A DNA stretch of 64,000 bases from Albidovulum sp. (lineage in GTDB: Bacteria; Pseudomonadota; Alphaproteobacteria; Rhodobacterales; Rhodobacteraceae): assembly GCA_026989275.1 (NCBI GenBank), contig JALSJQ010000047.1, positions 1 through 64,000 of the forward strand, in the 5' to 3' direction. The translations under genes and the position numbers were made by a program. The notes under the pieces were generated by a model that did not search any database, was not told the DNA's origin, and saw only the letters and a program-made list of their open reading frames with translations. Shown piece after piece: positions 25,865 through 34,375 of the stretch; within the stretch, counting starts at the first letter, position 1; the number at the start of each line of letters is the position of its first letter.

Positions 25865-26842
25865 ATGAAACGACTCGAACCGGTGCTCAGGGCGGATGAC
25901 ATTCCCGGGCTGGCCGACATGCTGGTCGCCCATGAGCGCATCCGGCCCCATATCCACCGCACGCCGGTTCTCGCGTCGCGGACGATCAGCGAGCAGGCGG
26001 GTGCGGAACTGTTCTTCAAGTGCGAGAACTTTCAGAAGGCCGGTGCCTTCAAGGCACGGGGCGCCTCGAACGCGGTGTTCGGCCTGTCCGACGAGGAGGC
26101 CGCCCGTGGCGTGGCCACCCATTCCTCGGGCAATCACGGGCTGTGCCTCGCCTATGCCGCGGGGCGGCGGGGCATTCCCTGCACCGTGGTCATGCCGCGC
26201 ACGGCGCCGCAGGCGAAGAAGGATGCGGTGCGCGCCTATGGCGGCCGGGTGGTCGAGTGCGAACCTTCCACCTCGTCGCGCGAGGCGGTGTTCGCCGAGG
26301 TGGTGGCCGAGACCGGCGCCGAATTCGTCCACCCCTACAACGACGCCCGGGTGATCGCCGGGCAGGCGACCTGCTCGAAGGAACTGATCGAGCAGGTGCC
26401 GGATCTCGATGCCGTGATCGCGCCCATCGGCGGTGGCGGCATGGTGTCAGGCACCTGCCTGACGCTCTCGAACCTCGCGCCCGGGATCGAGATCTACGCC
26501 GCCGAGCCCGAACAGGCCGACGATGCCGCCCGTTCTCTGCACGAGGGGAAGATCATCGCCTATGACGCGCCCCGTACCATCGCCGACGGGCTGAAGGTGC
26601 CGCTGAAGGAGCTGACCTGGCACTTCGTCTCGCGGCATGTGACGGACATCCTCACCGTCTCGGAGGACGAGATCGTGGCGGCGATGCGCCTGATCTGGGC
26701 GCGGATGAAGATCGTCATGGAGCCCTCGTCGGCCGTCCCGCTGGCGGCGATCCTGAAGAACCCCGACATCTTCGCCGGCAAGCGCGTCGGCGTCATCATC
26801 ACCGGCGGCAATGTCGATCTGGGCAGGCTGCCCTGGTCGTGA
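25865..26842 (+). CDS. bhcB: Beta-hydroxyaspartate dehydratase (BhcB), fold-type II PLP enzyme
   Basis: BhcB removes water from erythro-3-hydroxyaspartate to form iminosuccinate. The 325-residue protein has the serine/threonine dehydratase fold: Lys63 in QKAGAFKARGA binds PLP, SSGNHG (87-92) holds the substrate carboxylate, and GGGGMVSG (189-196) binds the PLP phosphate. It lacks an ACT domain, so it is not a biosynthetic IlvA. A threonine dehydratase or serine racemase role would be the alternative without context. It lies 39 bases after bhcA with a strong GGAGGGGG site. Confidence 0.9.
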   Translation: MKRLEPVLRADDIPGLADMLVAHERIRPHIHRTPVLASRTISEQAGAELFFKCENFQKAGAFKARGASNAVFGLSDEEAARGVATHSSGNHGLCLAYAAGRRGIPCTVVMPRTAPQAKKDAVRAYGGRVVECEPSTSSREAVFAEVVAETGAEFVHPYNDARVIAGQATCSKELIEQVPDLDAVIAPIGGGGMVSGTCLTLSNLAPGIEIYAAEPEQADDAARSLHEGKIIAYDAPRTIADGLKVPLKELTWHFVSRHVTDILTVSEDEIVAAMRLIWARMKIVMEPSSAVPLAAILKNPDIFAGKRVGVIITGGNVDLGRLPWS

Positions 26843-26897
26843 CCCGTGCATGACGGACCCTGCACACGGATGCCGCCCAGACAGGAGAGAAGATCCG

Positions 26898-28070
26898 ATG
26901 AACAAGCCCGAGCACTTTTCCGCCGATCTGGACGATCTGGAAGTCGGCTACGACATCCCGGCGAAGCCCGGCATGGCCTTCGACGAGATCCAGACCCCGG
27001 CGCTGGTGATCGACCTCGATGCGCTCGATCGCAACCTGAAAAAGATGCAGGACATCGCCGATCGCATGGGCGTGCGGCTGCGCGTCCACGGCAAGATGCA
27101 CAAGTCGGTCGATGTGGCCCGCCGGCAGATCGAACTCGGCGCCTGCGGTATCTGCTGCCAGAAGGTTTCCGAGGCCGAGGCGTTCGCCCGCGGCGGCATC
27201 CGGGACATCCTGGTGTCGAACCAGGTGCGCGATCCGCTCAAGATCGACCGGCTGGCCCGCCTGCCGCAGATGGGTGTGCGCACCATCGTCTGCTGCGACG
27301 ACATCGCCAACGTGCCCGAGCTCGATGCGGCCGCGAAGCGCCACGGCACCGAGATCGAGGTGCTGGTCGAGGTCGATTGCGGTGCGGGCCGCTGCGGTGT
27401 GACCTCGGTGGAAGATGCGGTCGCGATCGCCAGGACGATCGACGCGGCCGGAAACCTGAAATTCTCCGGCATCCAGGGCTATCAGGGCGCGATGCAGCAT
27501 CTGGAGAGCTGGGAGGCGCGGAGGGAGGCAGCCGGGAAGGCCATCGCCATCGTCCGCGGGGTCGTCGAGGCGCTGAATCGGGAAGGTCTGGAATGTGACA
27601 TCGTCGGCGGTGGCGGCACCGGCTCCTACGAATTCGAGGGTACTTCGGGCGTCTACAACGAGCTGCAATGCGGCTCCTACGCCTTCATGGATGCCGACTA
27701 CGGGCGCATTCTCGACAAGGAGGGGCGGCGTATCGACGAGAGCCAGTTCGAGCACGCCCTGTTCCTGCTGACCTCGGTGATGAGCCACGCCAAGCCCGAC
27801 AAGGCGGTGGTCGATGCCGGCCTCAAGGCCCAGTCGGTGGACAGCGGCCTGCCCACGGTCTTCGGCATCGAGGGCGTCACCTACATCAAGTGTTCGGACG
27901 AGCACGGCGTGATCGAGGATCCCGAGGGCAGGCTGGCGATCAACCAGCGCATCCGGCTCGTGCCGGGCCACATCGACCCGACCTGCAACGTGCATGACTG
28001 GTATGTCGGCGTGCGCGGCGGAAAGGTCGAAACGCTCTGGCCGGTCTCCGCCCGTGGCAAGGCGTTCTGA
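26898..28070 (+). CDS. bhcC: Beta-hydroxyaspartate aldolase (BhcC), fold-type III PLP enzyme
   Basis: BhcC condenses glycine with glyoxylate to erythro-3-hydroxyaspartate, the carbon-carbon bond-forming step of the cycle. The 390-residue protein belongs to the D-threonine-aldolase/D-serine-dehydratase-like alanine-racemase-fold family: the PLP lysine is Lys66 in RVHGKMHKS, and the glycine-rich DIVGGGGTGSYEFEG follows. The C-terminal PGHIDPTCN carries His358 and Asp360 at the metal-binding site. The DEIQTPALVIDLDALDRNL opening is typical. AGGAGAGAAG lies before the ATG, 55 bases after bhcB. Confidence 0.91.
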   Translation: MNKPEHFSADLDDLEVGYDIPAKPGMAFDEIQTPALVIDLDALDRNLKKMQDIADRMGVRLRVHGKMHKSVDVARRQIELGACGICCQKVSEAEAFARGGIRDILVSNQVRDPLKIDRLARLPQMGVRTIVCCDDIANVPELDAAAKRHGTEIEVLVEVDCGAGRCGVTSVEDAVAIARTIDAAGNLKFSGIQGYQGAMQHLESWEARREAAGKAIAIVRGVVEALNREGLECDIVGGGGTGSYEFEGTSGVYNELQCGSYAFMDADYGRILDKEGRRIDESQFEHALFLLTSVMSHAKPDKAVVDAGLKAQSVDSGLPTVFGIEGVTYIKCSDEHGVIEDPEGRLAINQRIRLVPGHIDPTCNVHDWYVGVRGGKVETLWPVSARGKAF

Positions 28071-28108
28071 GGGATGGTCGCAAGAGCGGCGAACGGAGGA
28101 GGGCGACC

Positions 28109-29086
28109 ATGCTGGTGATCGATGAGGCGGCATGCGAGGCGCTGGTGGGGCGCGAGGAAGCCTTCGATGCGGTCGAGAGGGTCTTCGCCGCCATGGCGCG
28201 GGGCGAGGCGCGCAACTTCCCGGTCGTGCGCGAGGCGCTGGGCCATGCCGATGCGCTTTACGGGTTCAAGTCGGGTTTCGACCGGGCCGGCATGGTGCTG
28301 GGCGTCAAGTCGGGCGGCTACTGGCCGCACAATGCCCGGAGGGGGCTGACCAATCACCAGTCCACCGTTTTCCTGTTCGACCCCGACACGGGGCGGCTCG
28401 AGGCGGTGGTGGCGGGGAACCATCTCACGGCAATACGGACGGCGGCGGCTTCGGCCGTGTCGATTGCGCATCTGGCGCGCAAGGACGCGAAGGTTCTGGG
28501 GATGGTGGGGGCCGGTCACCAGTCGGCCTTCCAGCTCAGGGCCGCGGCCGAGGTGCGCGCTTTCGAGAAGGTCGTGGCCTGGAACCCGCACCCGGAGATG
28601 CTGCCGAGGCTCGAGAAGGTCGCCCGCGAGATCGGACTGCCCTTCGAGGCGCTCGAGCGCGAGACGCTCTGCGCCGAGGCCGATGTCATCATCACCATCA
28701 CTTCGGCCTTCGAACCGCTGTTGATGGCCGAGTGGATCCGCCCCGGCACCCATGTCGCCTGCATGGGTACCGACACGAAGGGCAAGCAGGAGCTCGATCC
28801 CGGGATTCTCGCCCGCGCCCGCGTCTTCACCGACGAGGTGGCGCAATCGGTGAGCATCGGCGAGGCGCAGCACGCGGTGGCGGCGGGGCTGTTGGCCGAG
28901 GAGGACATCGTTCCGCTCGGAGCGGTCATAAATGGTGACCATCCCGGGCGGCGGAACGACCGGGAGATCACCGTCTTCGACGGCACGGGCGTGGGTCTGC
29001 AGGATCTGGCCGTGGCCGCCGTGGCTGCCCGGCGTGCCCCCGAGCGCGACATGGCAAGGGAGGTCGCGCTTGGGGAGAAGCGATGA
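28109..29086 (+). CDS. bhcD: Iminosuccinate reductase (BhcD), ornithine-cyclodeaminase/mu-crystallin fold
   Basis: BhcD reduces iminosuccinate to L-aspartate with NAD(P)H, regenerating the amino donor for BhcA. The 325-residue protein is of the OCD/mu-crystallin family with Lys67 in LGVKSGGYWP at the substrate site and the nucleotide motif GMVGAGHQS (131-139). TAAASAVSIAHLA is also typical. Annotation as ornithine cyclodeaminase would be the usual mistake; the four-gene context argues against it. GGAGGGCGACC precedes the ATG. Confidence 0.9.
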   Translation: MLVIDEAACEALVGREEAFDAVERVFAAMARGEARNFPVVREALGHADALYGFKSGFDRAGMVLGVKSGGYWPHNARRGLTNHQSTVFLFDPDTGRLEAVVAGNHLTAIRTAAASAVSIAHLARKDAKVLGMVGAGHQSAFQLRAAAEVRAFEKVVAWNPHPEMLPRLEKVAREIGLPFEALERETLCAEADVIITITSAFEPLLMAEWIRPGTHVACMGTDTKGKQELDPGILARARVFTDEVAQSVSIGEAQHAVAAGLLAEEDIVPLGAVINGDHPGRRNDREITVFDGTGVGLQDLAVAAVAARRAPERDMAREVALGEKR

Positions 29087-29193
29087 AATTTCCTTGCGAG
29101 ACGGGAGGTTCTACTTGTCAGATCAATCTTTTGATGCATGATCGGAAGTGAGGCTCCGCAGGGGGCGACAGTGAATTACCGCAGGAAGGAGGC

Positions 29194-29207
29194 GGCCCGT
29201 CCGGGCC
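29194..29207 (+). terminator. Hairpin between bhcD and the TRAP operon
   Basis: GGCCCG-TC-CGGGCC forms a 6-bp stem followed by TCTTGCCGTTCTG. It may attenuate read-through from bhcD or form part of the TRAP leader. The T-run is weak. Confidence 0.35.
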
Positions 29208-29303
29208 TCTTGCCGTTCTGCGGATCCGTCCGACAGGAGGCAGGGCCGGCAGGGGGCCTTGTCGAGCAAGGTTGAAACCGGGGTCATTCAGGGAGGAATG
29301 AAA

Positions 29304-30404
29304 ATGACCAGGACCACCAGACGCGACTTTCTGAAGAAGTCGTCCGTCGGCCTTGCGGCCGCGGGAACCGGCGCGCTGGCCGCGCCGCATGTCGCCAACG
29401 CCCAGATGAAGACCATCACCTGGAAGGTGCAGACTTCCTGGCCGGGGGGTATCGGGCTCGAGATCTTCAAGGAATGGTGCCGTTCGATCAAGGACAAGAC
29501 CAACGGCGAGCTGGAGTTCATCCCTTTCGGCGCCAAGGACGTCGTTGGTGACTTCCAGCTGTTCGATGCCGTTAAGAACGGCGTGCTCCAGGCGATGAAC
29601 CCGTTCACCCTCTACTGGGCCGGCCGGATCCCGGCCTCGGTGTTCCTCAGCTCCTATCCGCTGGGGCTGCGCCAGCCGGGCGAGTGGGACGTGTTCTATT
29701 ATGGCCTGGGCGGGCTGGAGATCGCCCGTGACCTCTTCGCGCGCGAGGGCATGTTCTATGTCGGGCCGATCCAGCACGGGCCGAACATCATCCACTCGAA
29801 GGTTCCGATCCGCTCGGTCGATGACTTCCGCGGCCGCAAGATGCGCCTGCCGGGGGGCATGGTCGCCGAGGTGTTCCAGGCGCTCGGGGCCAAGACCACC
29901 CTGCTGCCGGGCTCCGAGATCTTCCCGGCGCTCGAGAAGGGCACGATCGACGTGGCGGACTATGTGGGACCGGCGATCAACTACGCCCTCGGCTTCAGCC
30001 AGGTGACCAAATACATCGTCCTCGGCCCGCCGGGCTTCATGTCGGTCTATCAGCCGGTGGACCTCATGGACCTGACCGTCGGCATGGACGCCTGGAACGC
30101 GCTGCCCGACGATCTCAAGACCTTCGTCGAGATGGAGGTGCATTCCTATTCCGACATGCACCACGCCAGGATCCAGAAGGCCGACCAGGAAGCCTGGAAG
30201 AAGTTCGAGGAAGACGGCTCCGAGGTCACCCGTCTCAGCCCCGACGACATCGAGGTGATGACCGAGGTGGCCGTGCCGATCTGGTTCAAGTGGGCCAACA
30301 AGGATCCGGATGCCAAGCGCGTCTTCAAGATCCAGCTCGATTACATGATGTCGCCTTCGCTCGGCTATGTGACGCCGGACATGATCGAAGGCTACGAGCT
30401 TTGA
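29304..30404 (+). CDS. TRAP transporter substrate-binding protein (DctP family, TakP-like)
   Basis: This 366-residue periplasmic binding protein starts with a twin-arginine signal (TRRDFLKKSSVGLAAAGTGA) and a probable cleavage after HVANA. The body carries DctP-family features, including IRSVDDFRGRKMRLPGG and LLPGSEIFPALEKGTIDVADY, which resemble the 2-oxoacid-binding TakP-type members. Export in folded form via Tat is common for these proteins. Its position 217 bases after bhcD suggests uptake of a substrate that yields glyoxylate or glycolate (inference). GGAGG is seven bases before the second ATG and only one before the first (29298), so 29304 is chosen. Confidence 0.9.
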   Translation: MTRTTRRDFLKKSSVGLAAAGTGALAAPHVANAQMKTITWKVQTSWPGGIGLEIFKEWCRSIKDKTNGELEFIPFGAKDVVGDFQLFDAVKNGVLQAMNPFTLYWAGRIPASVFLSSYPLGLRQPGEWDVFYYGLGGLEIARDLFAREGMFYVGPIQHGPNIIHSKVPIRSVDDFRGRKMRLPGGMVAEVFQALGAKTTLLPGSEIFPALEKGTIDVADYVGPAINYALGFSQVTKYIVLGPPGFMSVYQPVDLMDLTVGMDAWNALPDDLKTFVEMEVHSYSDMHHARIQKADQEAWKKFEEDGSEVTRLSPDDIEVMTEVAVPIWFKWANKDPDAKRVFKIQLDYMMSPSLGYVTPDMIEGYEL

Positions 30405-30421
30405 TCCCGGTCTGAACCGCG

Positions 30422-30447
30422 AACCACCCGCCTTCGGGCGGGTGGTT
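30422..30447 (+). terminator. Strong stem-loop between binding protein and permease genes
   Basis: An 11-bp stem (AACCACCCGCC / GGCGGGTGGTT) closes a TTCG tetraloop 18 bases after the binding-protein stop. Partial termination or 3'-end protection here would raise binding protein over permease, as is usual in transporter operons. Confidence 0.75.
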
Positions 30448-30511
30448 TCGCCTGCCCGGACCCGATGCAGGGTCCGCTCCCCGTCTTCCGCTCCCATCAG
30501 GAGATCGAAGG

Positions 30512-31729
30512 ATGCCCAGCGTCAACTTCGTCCTGCCGCACTGGCTCTACTGGTCGGGGCTGATCATCTTCCCGCTCGTGGCGATGATCCTGGCCCGAAA
30601 GTCGAAACCCCGGCCGGGGATGCGGCGGTTGTCCCTGGCCTATTTCCTCTGGCTGGTCGCCGGTTTCATCGGCATCCACCGCTTCTACGTCCGCAACCCG
30701 TGGGGGATGCTCTACTGGCCGCTTTTCGCCCTCGTGCTGATCGCCAATTCGATGGAGCGTGATGCGCGGGTCGTATTGTCCGACGCCGAGGCCTCGGTAA
30801 CGGCCATCACCTCGTCGATCGCACGCACCGAGCGCTCGATCGCCAAGGCCGAACGCAAGCTCGCCGAAACGCGAAAGCGCCTCGAGGCCGCGCGTGCCGA
30901 TGGCGCCGCCGCCGATGATCCGCGCATCAGGCGCTATCAGCGCACCATCGGCAAGCAGGAAGCGAAGATCGAGAAGGCACGGGCGAAGATCGCCGATCTC
31001 GAAAGGGAGCGTGCCGACGCACGGCCGGTCATCGCGGAAGCCGCGAAGACGCGAGCCTTCTGGTCGAATGCGGCGCGCTATGCCTTTTTCGCCATTCTCG
31101 CGCTGATGGCGATCGACGCGGTGCTCCTGCCGGGGATGGTCCGCAAGGCGAACGAACGCCTGGCTGCCTCGCCCGAGGCACGGCCCCCGGCCGAGAAGCT
31201 GCCTGACGACTGGGAACGTGCCGGCACCGGATGGAAGGGGCTGATCGACCGGCTGTCGCTCTTCACCGGCGAATTCGTCGCCTGGTGGGCGGTGATTGCC
31301 GTCTTCGCCTATTATTACGAGGTCGTCGTGCGCTACGTCTTCAATTCGCCGACCAACTGGGTGCACGAGTCGATGTTCCTGATGTTCGGCATGCAGTATC
31401 TGATCGGTGGCGCCTATGCGATGCTGACCGACAGCCATGTGCGGGTGGACATCTTCTACGCCAAGTTCTCCGAGCGCGGGAAGGCGATCGCCGATCTCCT
31501 CACCTCGGTGTTCTTCTTCATCTTCGCCGGCACGCTGCTCGTCACCGGCTGGATCTTCGCCCGTGATTCGATCGCCCAGGGCGAGGTCAGCTTCACCGAA
31601 TGGGCCATTCAGTACTGGCCCGTGAAGGTGACGATCGTCGTCGGCGGTGCGCTCCTGATCCTGCAGGGCATCGTCAAGCTGGCACGCGACATCGAGCGCG
31701 TTGTCCACCCGCAAGTGGCGGAGGGCTGA
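30512..31729 (+). CDS. TRAP small permease subunit (DctQ) with N-terminal TM2 domain and coiled coil
   Basis: The 405-residue protein combines several parts. A membrane helix spans about 12-28. A TM2-like hairpin (41-81) contains the typical VAGFIGIHRFYVRNPWG. A long charged coiled coil spans about 90-175 (SIAKAERKLAETRKRLEAAR), and another helix 189-207. The C-terminal DctQ four-helix domain (about 249-395) has FVFN-like RYVFNSPTNWVHE and HVRVDIFYAKFS. Ordinary DctQ proteins are about 160-200 residues, so the N-terminal half is an addition. The DctQ part links binding protein and DctM permease. What the extension does is unknown. It ends three bases before dctM. Confidence 0.88.
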   Translation: MPSVNFVLPHWLYWSGLIIFPLVAMILARKSKPRPGMRRLSLAYFLWLVAGFIGIHRFYVRNPWGMLYWPLFALVLIANSMERDARVVLSDAEASVTAITSSIARTERSIAKAERKLAETRKRLEAARADGAAADDPRIRRYQRTIGKQEAKIEKARAKIADLERERADARPVIAEAAKTRAFWSNAARYAFFAILALMAIDAVLLPGMVRKANERLAASPEARPPAEKLPDDWERAGTGWKGLIDRLSLFTGEFVAWWAVIAVFAYYYEVVVRYVFNSPTNWVHESMFLMFGMQYLIGGAYAMLTDSHVRVDIFYAKFSERGKAIADLLTSVFFFIFAGTLLVTGWIFARDSIAQGEVSFTEWAIQYWPVKVTIVVGGALLILQGIVKLARDIERVVHPQVAEG

Positions 31730-31732
31730 TCA

Positions 31733-33088
31733 ATGGGTCTTGAAATCGACATCCAGACGCTGACCTTCCTGATGTTCGGCAGCCTCCTCGTGCTGCTGAT
31801 GGCGGGGCTGCCGCTGGCCTTCGTGACCGGTGGTCTGGCGTGTGTCTTCCTCTTCCTGCTCGGCGACGCGCAGATGCTCAACATCGTGCCGAGCCGGATC
31901 TTCCCGCTGATGACCGACTATCAGCTCTCGGCCATTCCGCTTTTCATCTTCATGGCCTCGATGCTGGAGAGGGCCGGAATCATCGGCGACATGTTCGACG
32001 TCATCTACAAGATCCTGGGCGGCTTGCGCGGGGGGCTTGCGGTCGCGACCATCATCGCCTCGACCATCCTTGCCGCCATGGTCGGGGTGATCGGGGCGGC
32101 GGTGGTGACGATGGGCATCATCGCCCTGCCGTCGATGCTCAAGCGCCACTACGATCCGAAGATCGCCATGGGGTCGATCATGGCCGGCGGCACGCTCGGC
32201 ATCCTCATTCCGCCCTCGATCCTCGCGATCATCTATGCGGTCGTGGCGGAGCAGTCGGTGGGAGAGCTCTTTATCGGCGCGGTATTCCCGGGGCTGCTGC
32301 TCTCGGGGCTCTACGTCCTCTACGTGGTGATGCGCTGCACGATCAATCCGCGCCTCGGCCCGCCGATCCCGGTCGAGGAACGGATCTCGTTCGTCGAGAA
32401 GCTGCGGCTCCTGCGCAAGATGTCGGCCCCGCTCATCCTCATCTTCGTGGTGTTCTCGGCCCTTTTCTCGGGGGCGGCGACGCCGGTCGAGGCGGCGGGG
32501 ATCGGCTCCTTCGGCGCCTTCATCGTCGCGGCGCTGCACGGGATGCTCGACTGGCCGACGATCCGCGAGGCGGCGATCGGCACGCTCAAGGCTTCGGCCA
32601 TGGTGATCTGGATCATGTTCGGCGCGACGATCTTCGTCGGCCTCTATGTGGTCGAGGGCGGGCAGCAGTTCGTCACCGATGCGCTCGACGCCACCGGACT
32701 CGGCCCCTGGGGCGTGCTGATCCTGATGCAGATCATCCTCATCATCCTCGGCATGTTCCTCGACTGGGTCGGCATCCTGCTGCTGTGCGTGCCGATCTTC
32801 GTGCCGATCATCCGCGGCCTCGGGGCGGCGGCCTTCGGTTTCGACAATCTCGACGATCTCGTGCTGTGGTTCGGAGTGCTCTATCTCGTCAACATGCAGA
32901 TGAGCTTCCTCTCGCCGCCCTTCGGCTACGCGCTGTTCTACCTGCGCGGCGTGGCGCCGCCGGAGATCCCGATGGCCGACATCTTCAGGGCCGCGCTGCC
33001 CTTCCTCGGATTGCAGCTGGTGGGCCTCGTCATCACCATGCTCTGGCCCGAGATCGTGCTCTGGCTGCCGCGGCTGGTCTATGGCTGA
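31733..33088 (+). CDS. TRAP transporter large permease (DctM family)
   Basis: This 451-residue, highly hydrophobic protein is the sodium-coupled transport subunit of the TRAP system. It starts with LTFLMFGSLLVLLMAGLPLAFVTGG, holds the family motif GGTLGILIPPSILAIIYAVVAEQSVGELF and ends with a helix at LVGLVITMLWPEIVLWL. About a dozen membrane helices are visible. It overlaps functionally with the preceding DctQ subunit, only three bases away, and is followed by a strong terminator, which closes the bhc-TRAP region. Confidence 0.94.
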   Translation: MGLEIDIQTLTFLMFGSLLVLLMAGLPLAFVTGGLACVFLFLLGDAQMLNIVPSRIFPLMTDYQLSAIPLFIFMASMLERAGIIGDMFDVIYKILGGLRGGLAVATIIASTILAAMVGVIGAAVVTMGIIALPSMLKRHYDPKIAMGSIMAGGTLGILIPPSILAIIYAVVAEQSVGELFIGAVFPGLLLSGLYVLYVVMRCTINPRLGPPIPVEERISFVEKLRLLRKMSAPLILIFVVFSALFSGAATPVEAAGIGSFGAFIVAALHGMLDWPTIREAAIGTLKASAMVIWIMFGATIFVGLYVVEGGQQFVTDALDATGLGPWGVLILMQIILIILGMFLDWVGILLLCVPIFVPIIRGLGAAAFGFDNLDDLVLWFGVLYLVNMQMSFLSPPFGYALFYLRGVAPPEIPMADIFRAALPFLGLQLVGLVITMLWPEIVLWLPRLVYG

Positions 33089-33122
33089 GCCCGACCGGGC
33101 CGGAGCCGTCACGCAGGACCGG

Positions 33123-33149
33123 AAGGCCCTCCCGCGGGAGGGCCTTTCC
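33123..33149 (+). terminator. Rho-independent terminator after the TRAP operon
   Basis: AAGGCCCTCCC pairs with GGGAGGGCCTT across a very short loop and is followed by TCCC. It is 34 bases past the dctM stop. Confidence 0.75.
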
Positions 33150-33325
33150 CATGGCAGGGGCGGGGCACGGGGCGGTGCCGGGCGCCTTCCCATGAAGCGA
33201 GGCGCCGTTCCGGCGCGGCGGGGAACGTCCTGCCCCCATTCGCTCCCGGAAATGAACGCATCTCCCGGCGCAGGGGCCCCGGTGCAGGATCTGCCATGGA
33301 TCGTGGAGGAGGAGATAGGAGACGA

Positions 33326-33400
33326 TGGAGCGGGCGATGGGATTCGAACCCACGACCCCAACCTTGGCAAGGTTGTGCTCTACCCCTGAGCTACGCCCGC
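33326..33400 (-). tRNA. tRNA-Gly (GCC)
   Basis: On the minus strand, acceptor arms GCGGGCG and CGCCCGC, loop TTGCCAA (anticodon GCC), T-loop GTTCGAATC and encoded CCA give a complete 75-nt cloverleaf. Confidence 0.97.
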
Positions 33401-33553
33401 ATCCGGTCCGTCTGCGAGGGCGGATATAGGGAATCGGCACGGCAGGCTCAAGGGGGAAAATGCGCCTCGGCGGCAAAAAATGCGTCTTCGGAAGCGGCTC
33501 TCTCGGAACGGAGGGCGCCCTTTTCCCGGTCTCCGCGGCCGCCGCCCGCTTTC

Positions 33554-34294
33554 CTATTCGCAGACGGTTTCGCCCCGCTTGCGGCGGTTGCGCTGGCGCA
33601 GGAGGTTGAGCGTCTCGACGAAGCCCGCGAACAGCATGGCGGCATAGATGAAGCCGCGTTCGATATGGAACTGGAGGCCGTCGGCCACCAGCGCGACCCC
33701 GATCATCACCAGGAAGGCCAGGGCCAGCATCTTGGTCGAGGGATGGGCGTTGATGAAATCCGCGATCGGGGCTGCCGCGGCCATCATCACCAGCACGGAG
33801 ACGACCACGGCCGCCACCATGACGGCGAGATGATCGGCGATGCCGACGGCGGTGATCACGCTGTCGATCGAGAACACCATGTCGAGCAACATGATCTGGA
33901 GCACCACCCCGGCCAGGGTGGCGCCGGCCCGCCCACCGGGGGCCGGTCGCTCGCCCTCGACCTCGGCAAAGATCTCGTTGCTTGCCTTCCACAGCAGGAA
34001 GACGCCGCCGACGAAGAGCACGATGTCGCGCCAGCTCATGGCGATATCGCCGACGGGCAGGATGAGGACGGGTTCGGTCAGCCCCATCAGCCAGGAGATC
34101 GAGAACAGCAGCCCGACCCGCAGCACCAGCGCCCCGAACAGGCCGAGGAACCGCGCCCGCGGGCGCTGCTTCTCGGGCAGGGAGTTGGCGACGATCGAGA
34201 TGAAGATGATGTTGTCCACCCCGAGAATGATCTCGAGCACGGTCAGGGTGAGGAAGGAGGCCCAGATGGCCGGGTCGGCGAGAAGGTCGAGCAT
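33554..34294 (-). CDS. TerC family integral membrane protein
   Basis: This 246-residue protein has seven or eight predicted membrane helices and the TerC signatures LEIILGVDNIIFISI near the start and LLDMVFSIDSVITAVGIADH in the middle, whose buried acidic residues are thought to bind metal. TerC-type proteins act in tellurite resistance or manganese export to metalate secreted proteins. No ter operon is nearby, so a metal-export housekeeping role is the better guess. GAGGGATCC lies before the ATG. The C-terminus is basic (RQRNRRKR). Confidence 0.9.
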   Translation of the reverse strand: MLDLLADPAIWASFLTLTVLEIILGVDNIIFISIVANSLPEKQRPRARFLGLFGALVLRVGLLFSISWLMGLTEPVLILPVGDIAMSWRDIVLFVGGVFLLWKASNEIFAEVEGERPAPGGRAGATLAGVVLQIMLLDMVFSIDSVITAVGIADHLAVMVAAVVVSVLVMMAAAAPIADFINAHPSTKMLALAFLVMIGVALVADGLQFHIERGFIYAAMLFAGFVETLNLLRQRNRRKRGETVCE

Positions 34295-34375
34295 GGATCC
34301 CTCGATTGATGCGTGGTTCCGGGGAAGTGTCGGGGAAAGAGGGGGTGTTGTCGAGCCCCGCTCCGCGAAGGCGCC

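Noticed and set aside
24617-29086. Reading the four genes as unrelated serine-glyoxylate aminotransferase, threonine dehydratase, D-threonine aldolase and ornithine cyclodeaminase.
   Set aside because: The exact order and the divergent IclR gene match the described bhc cluster, which explains all four together.
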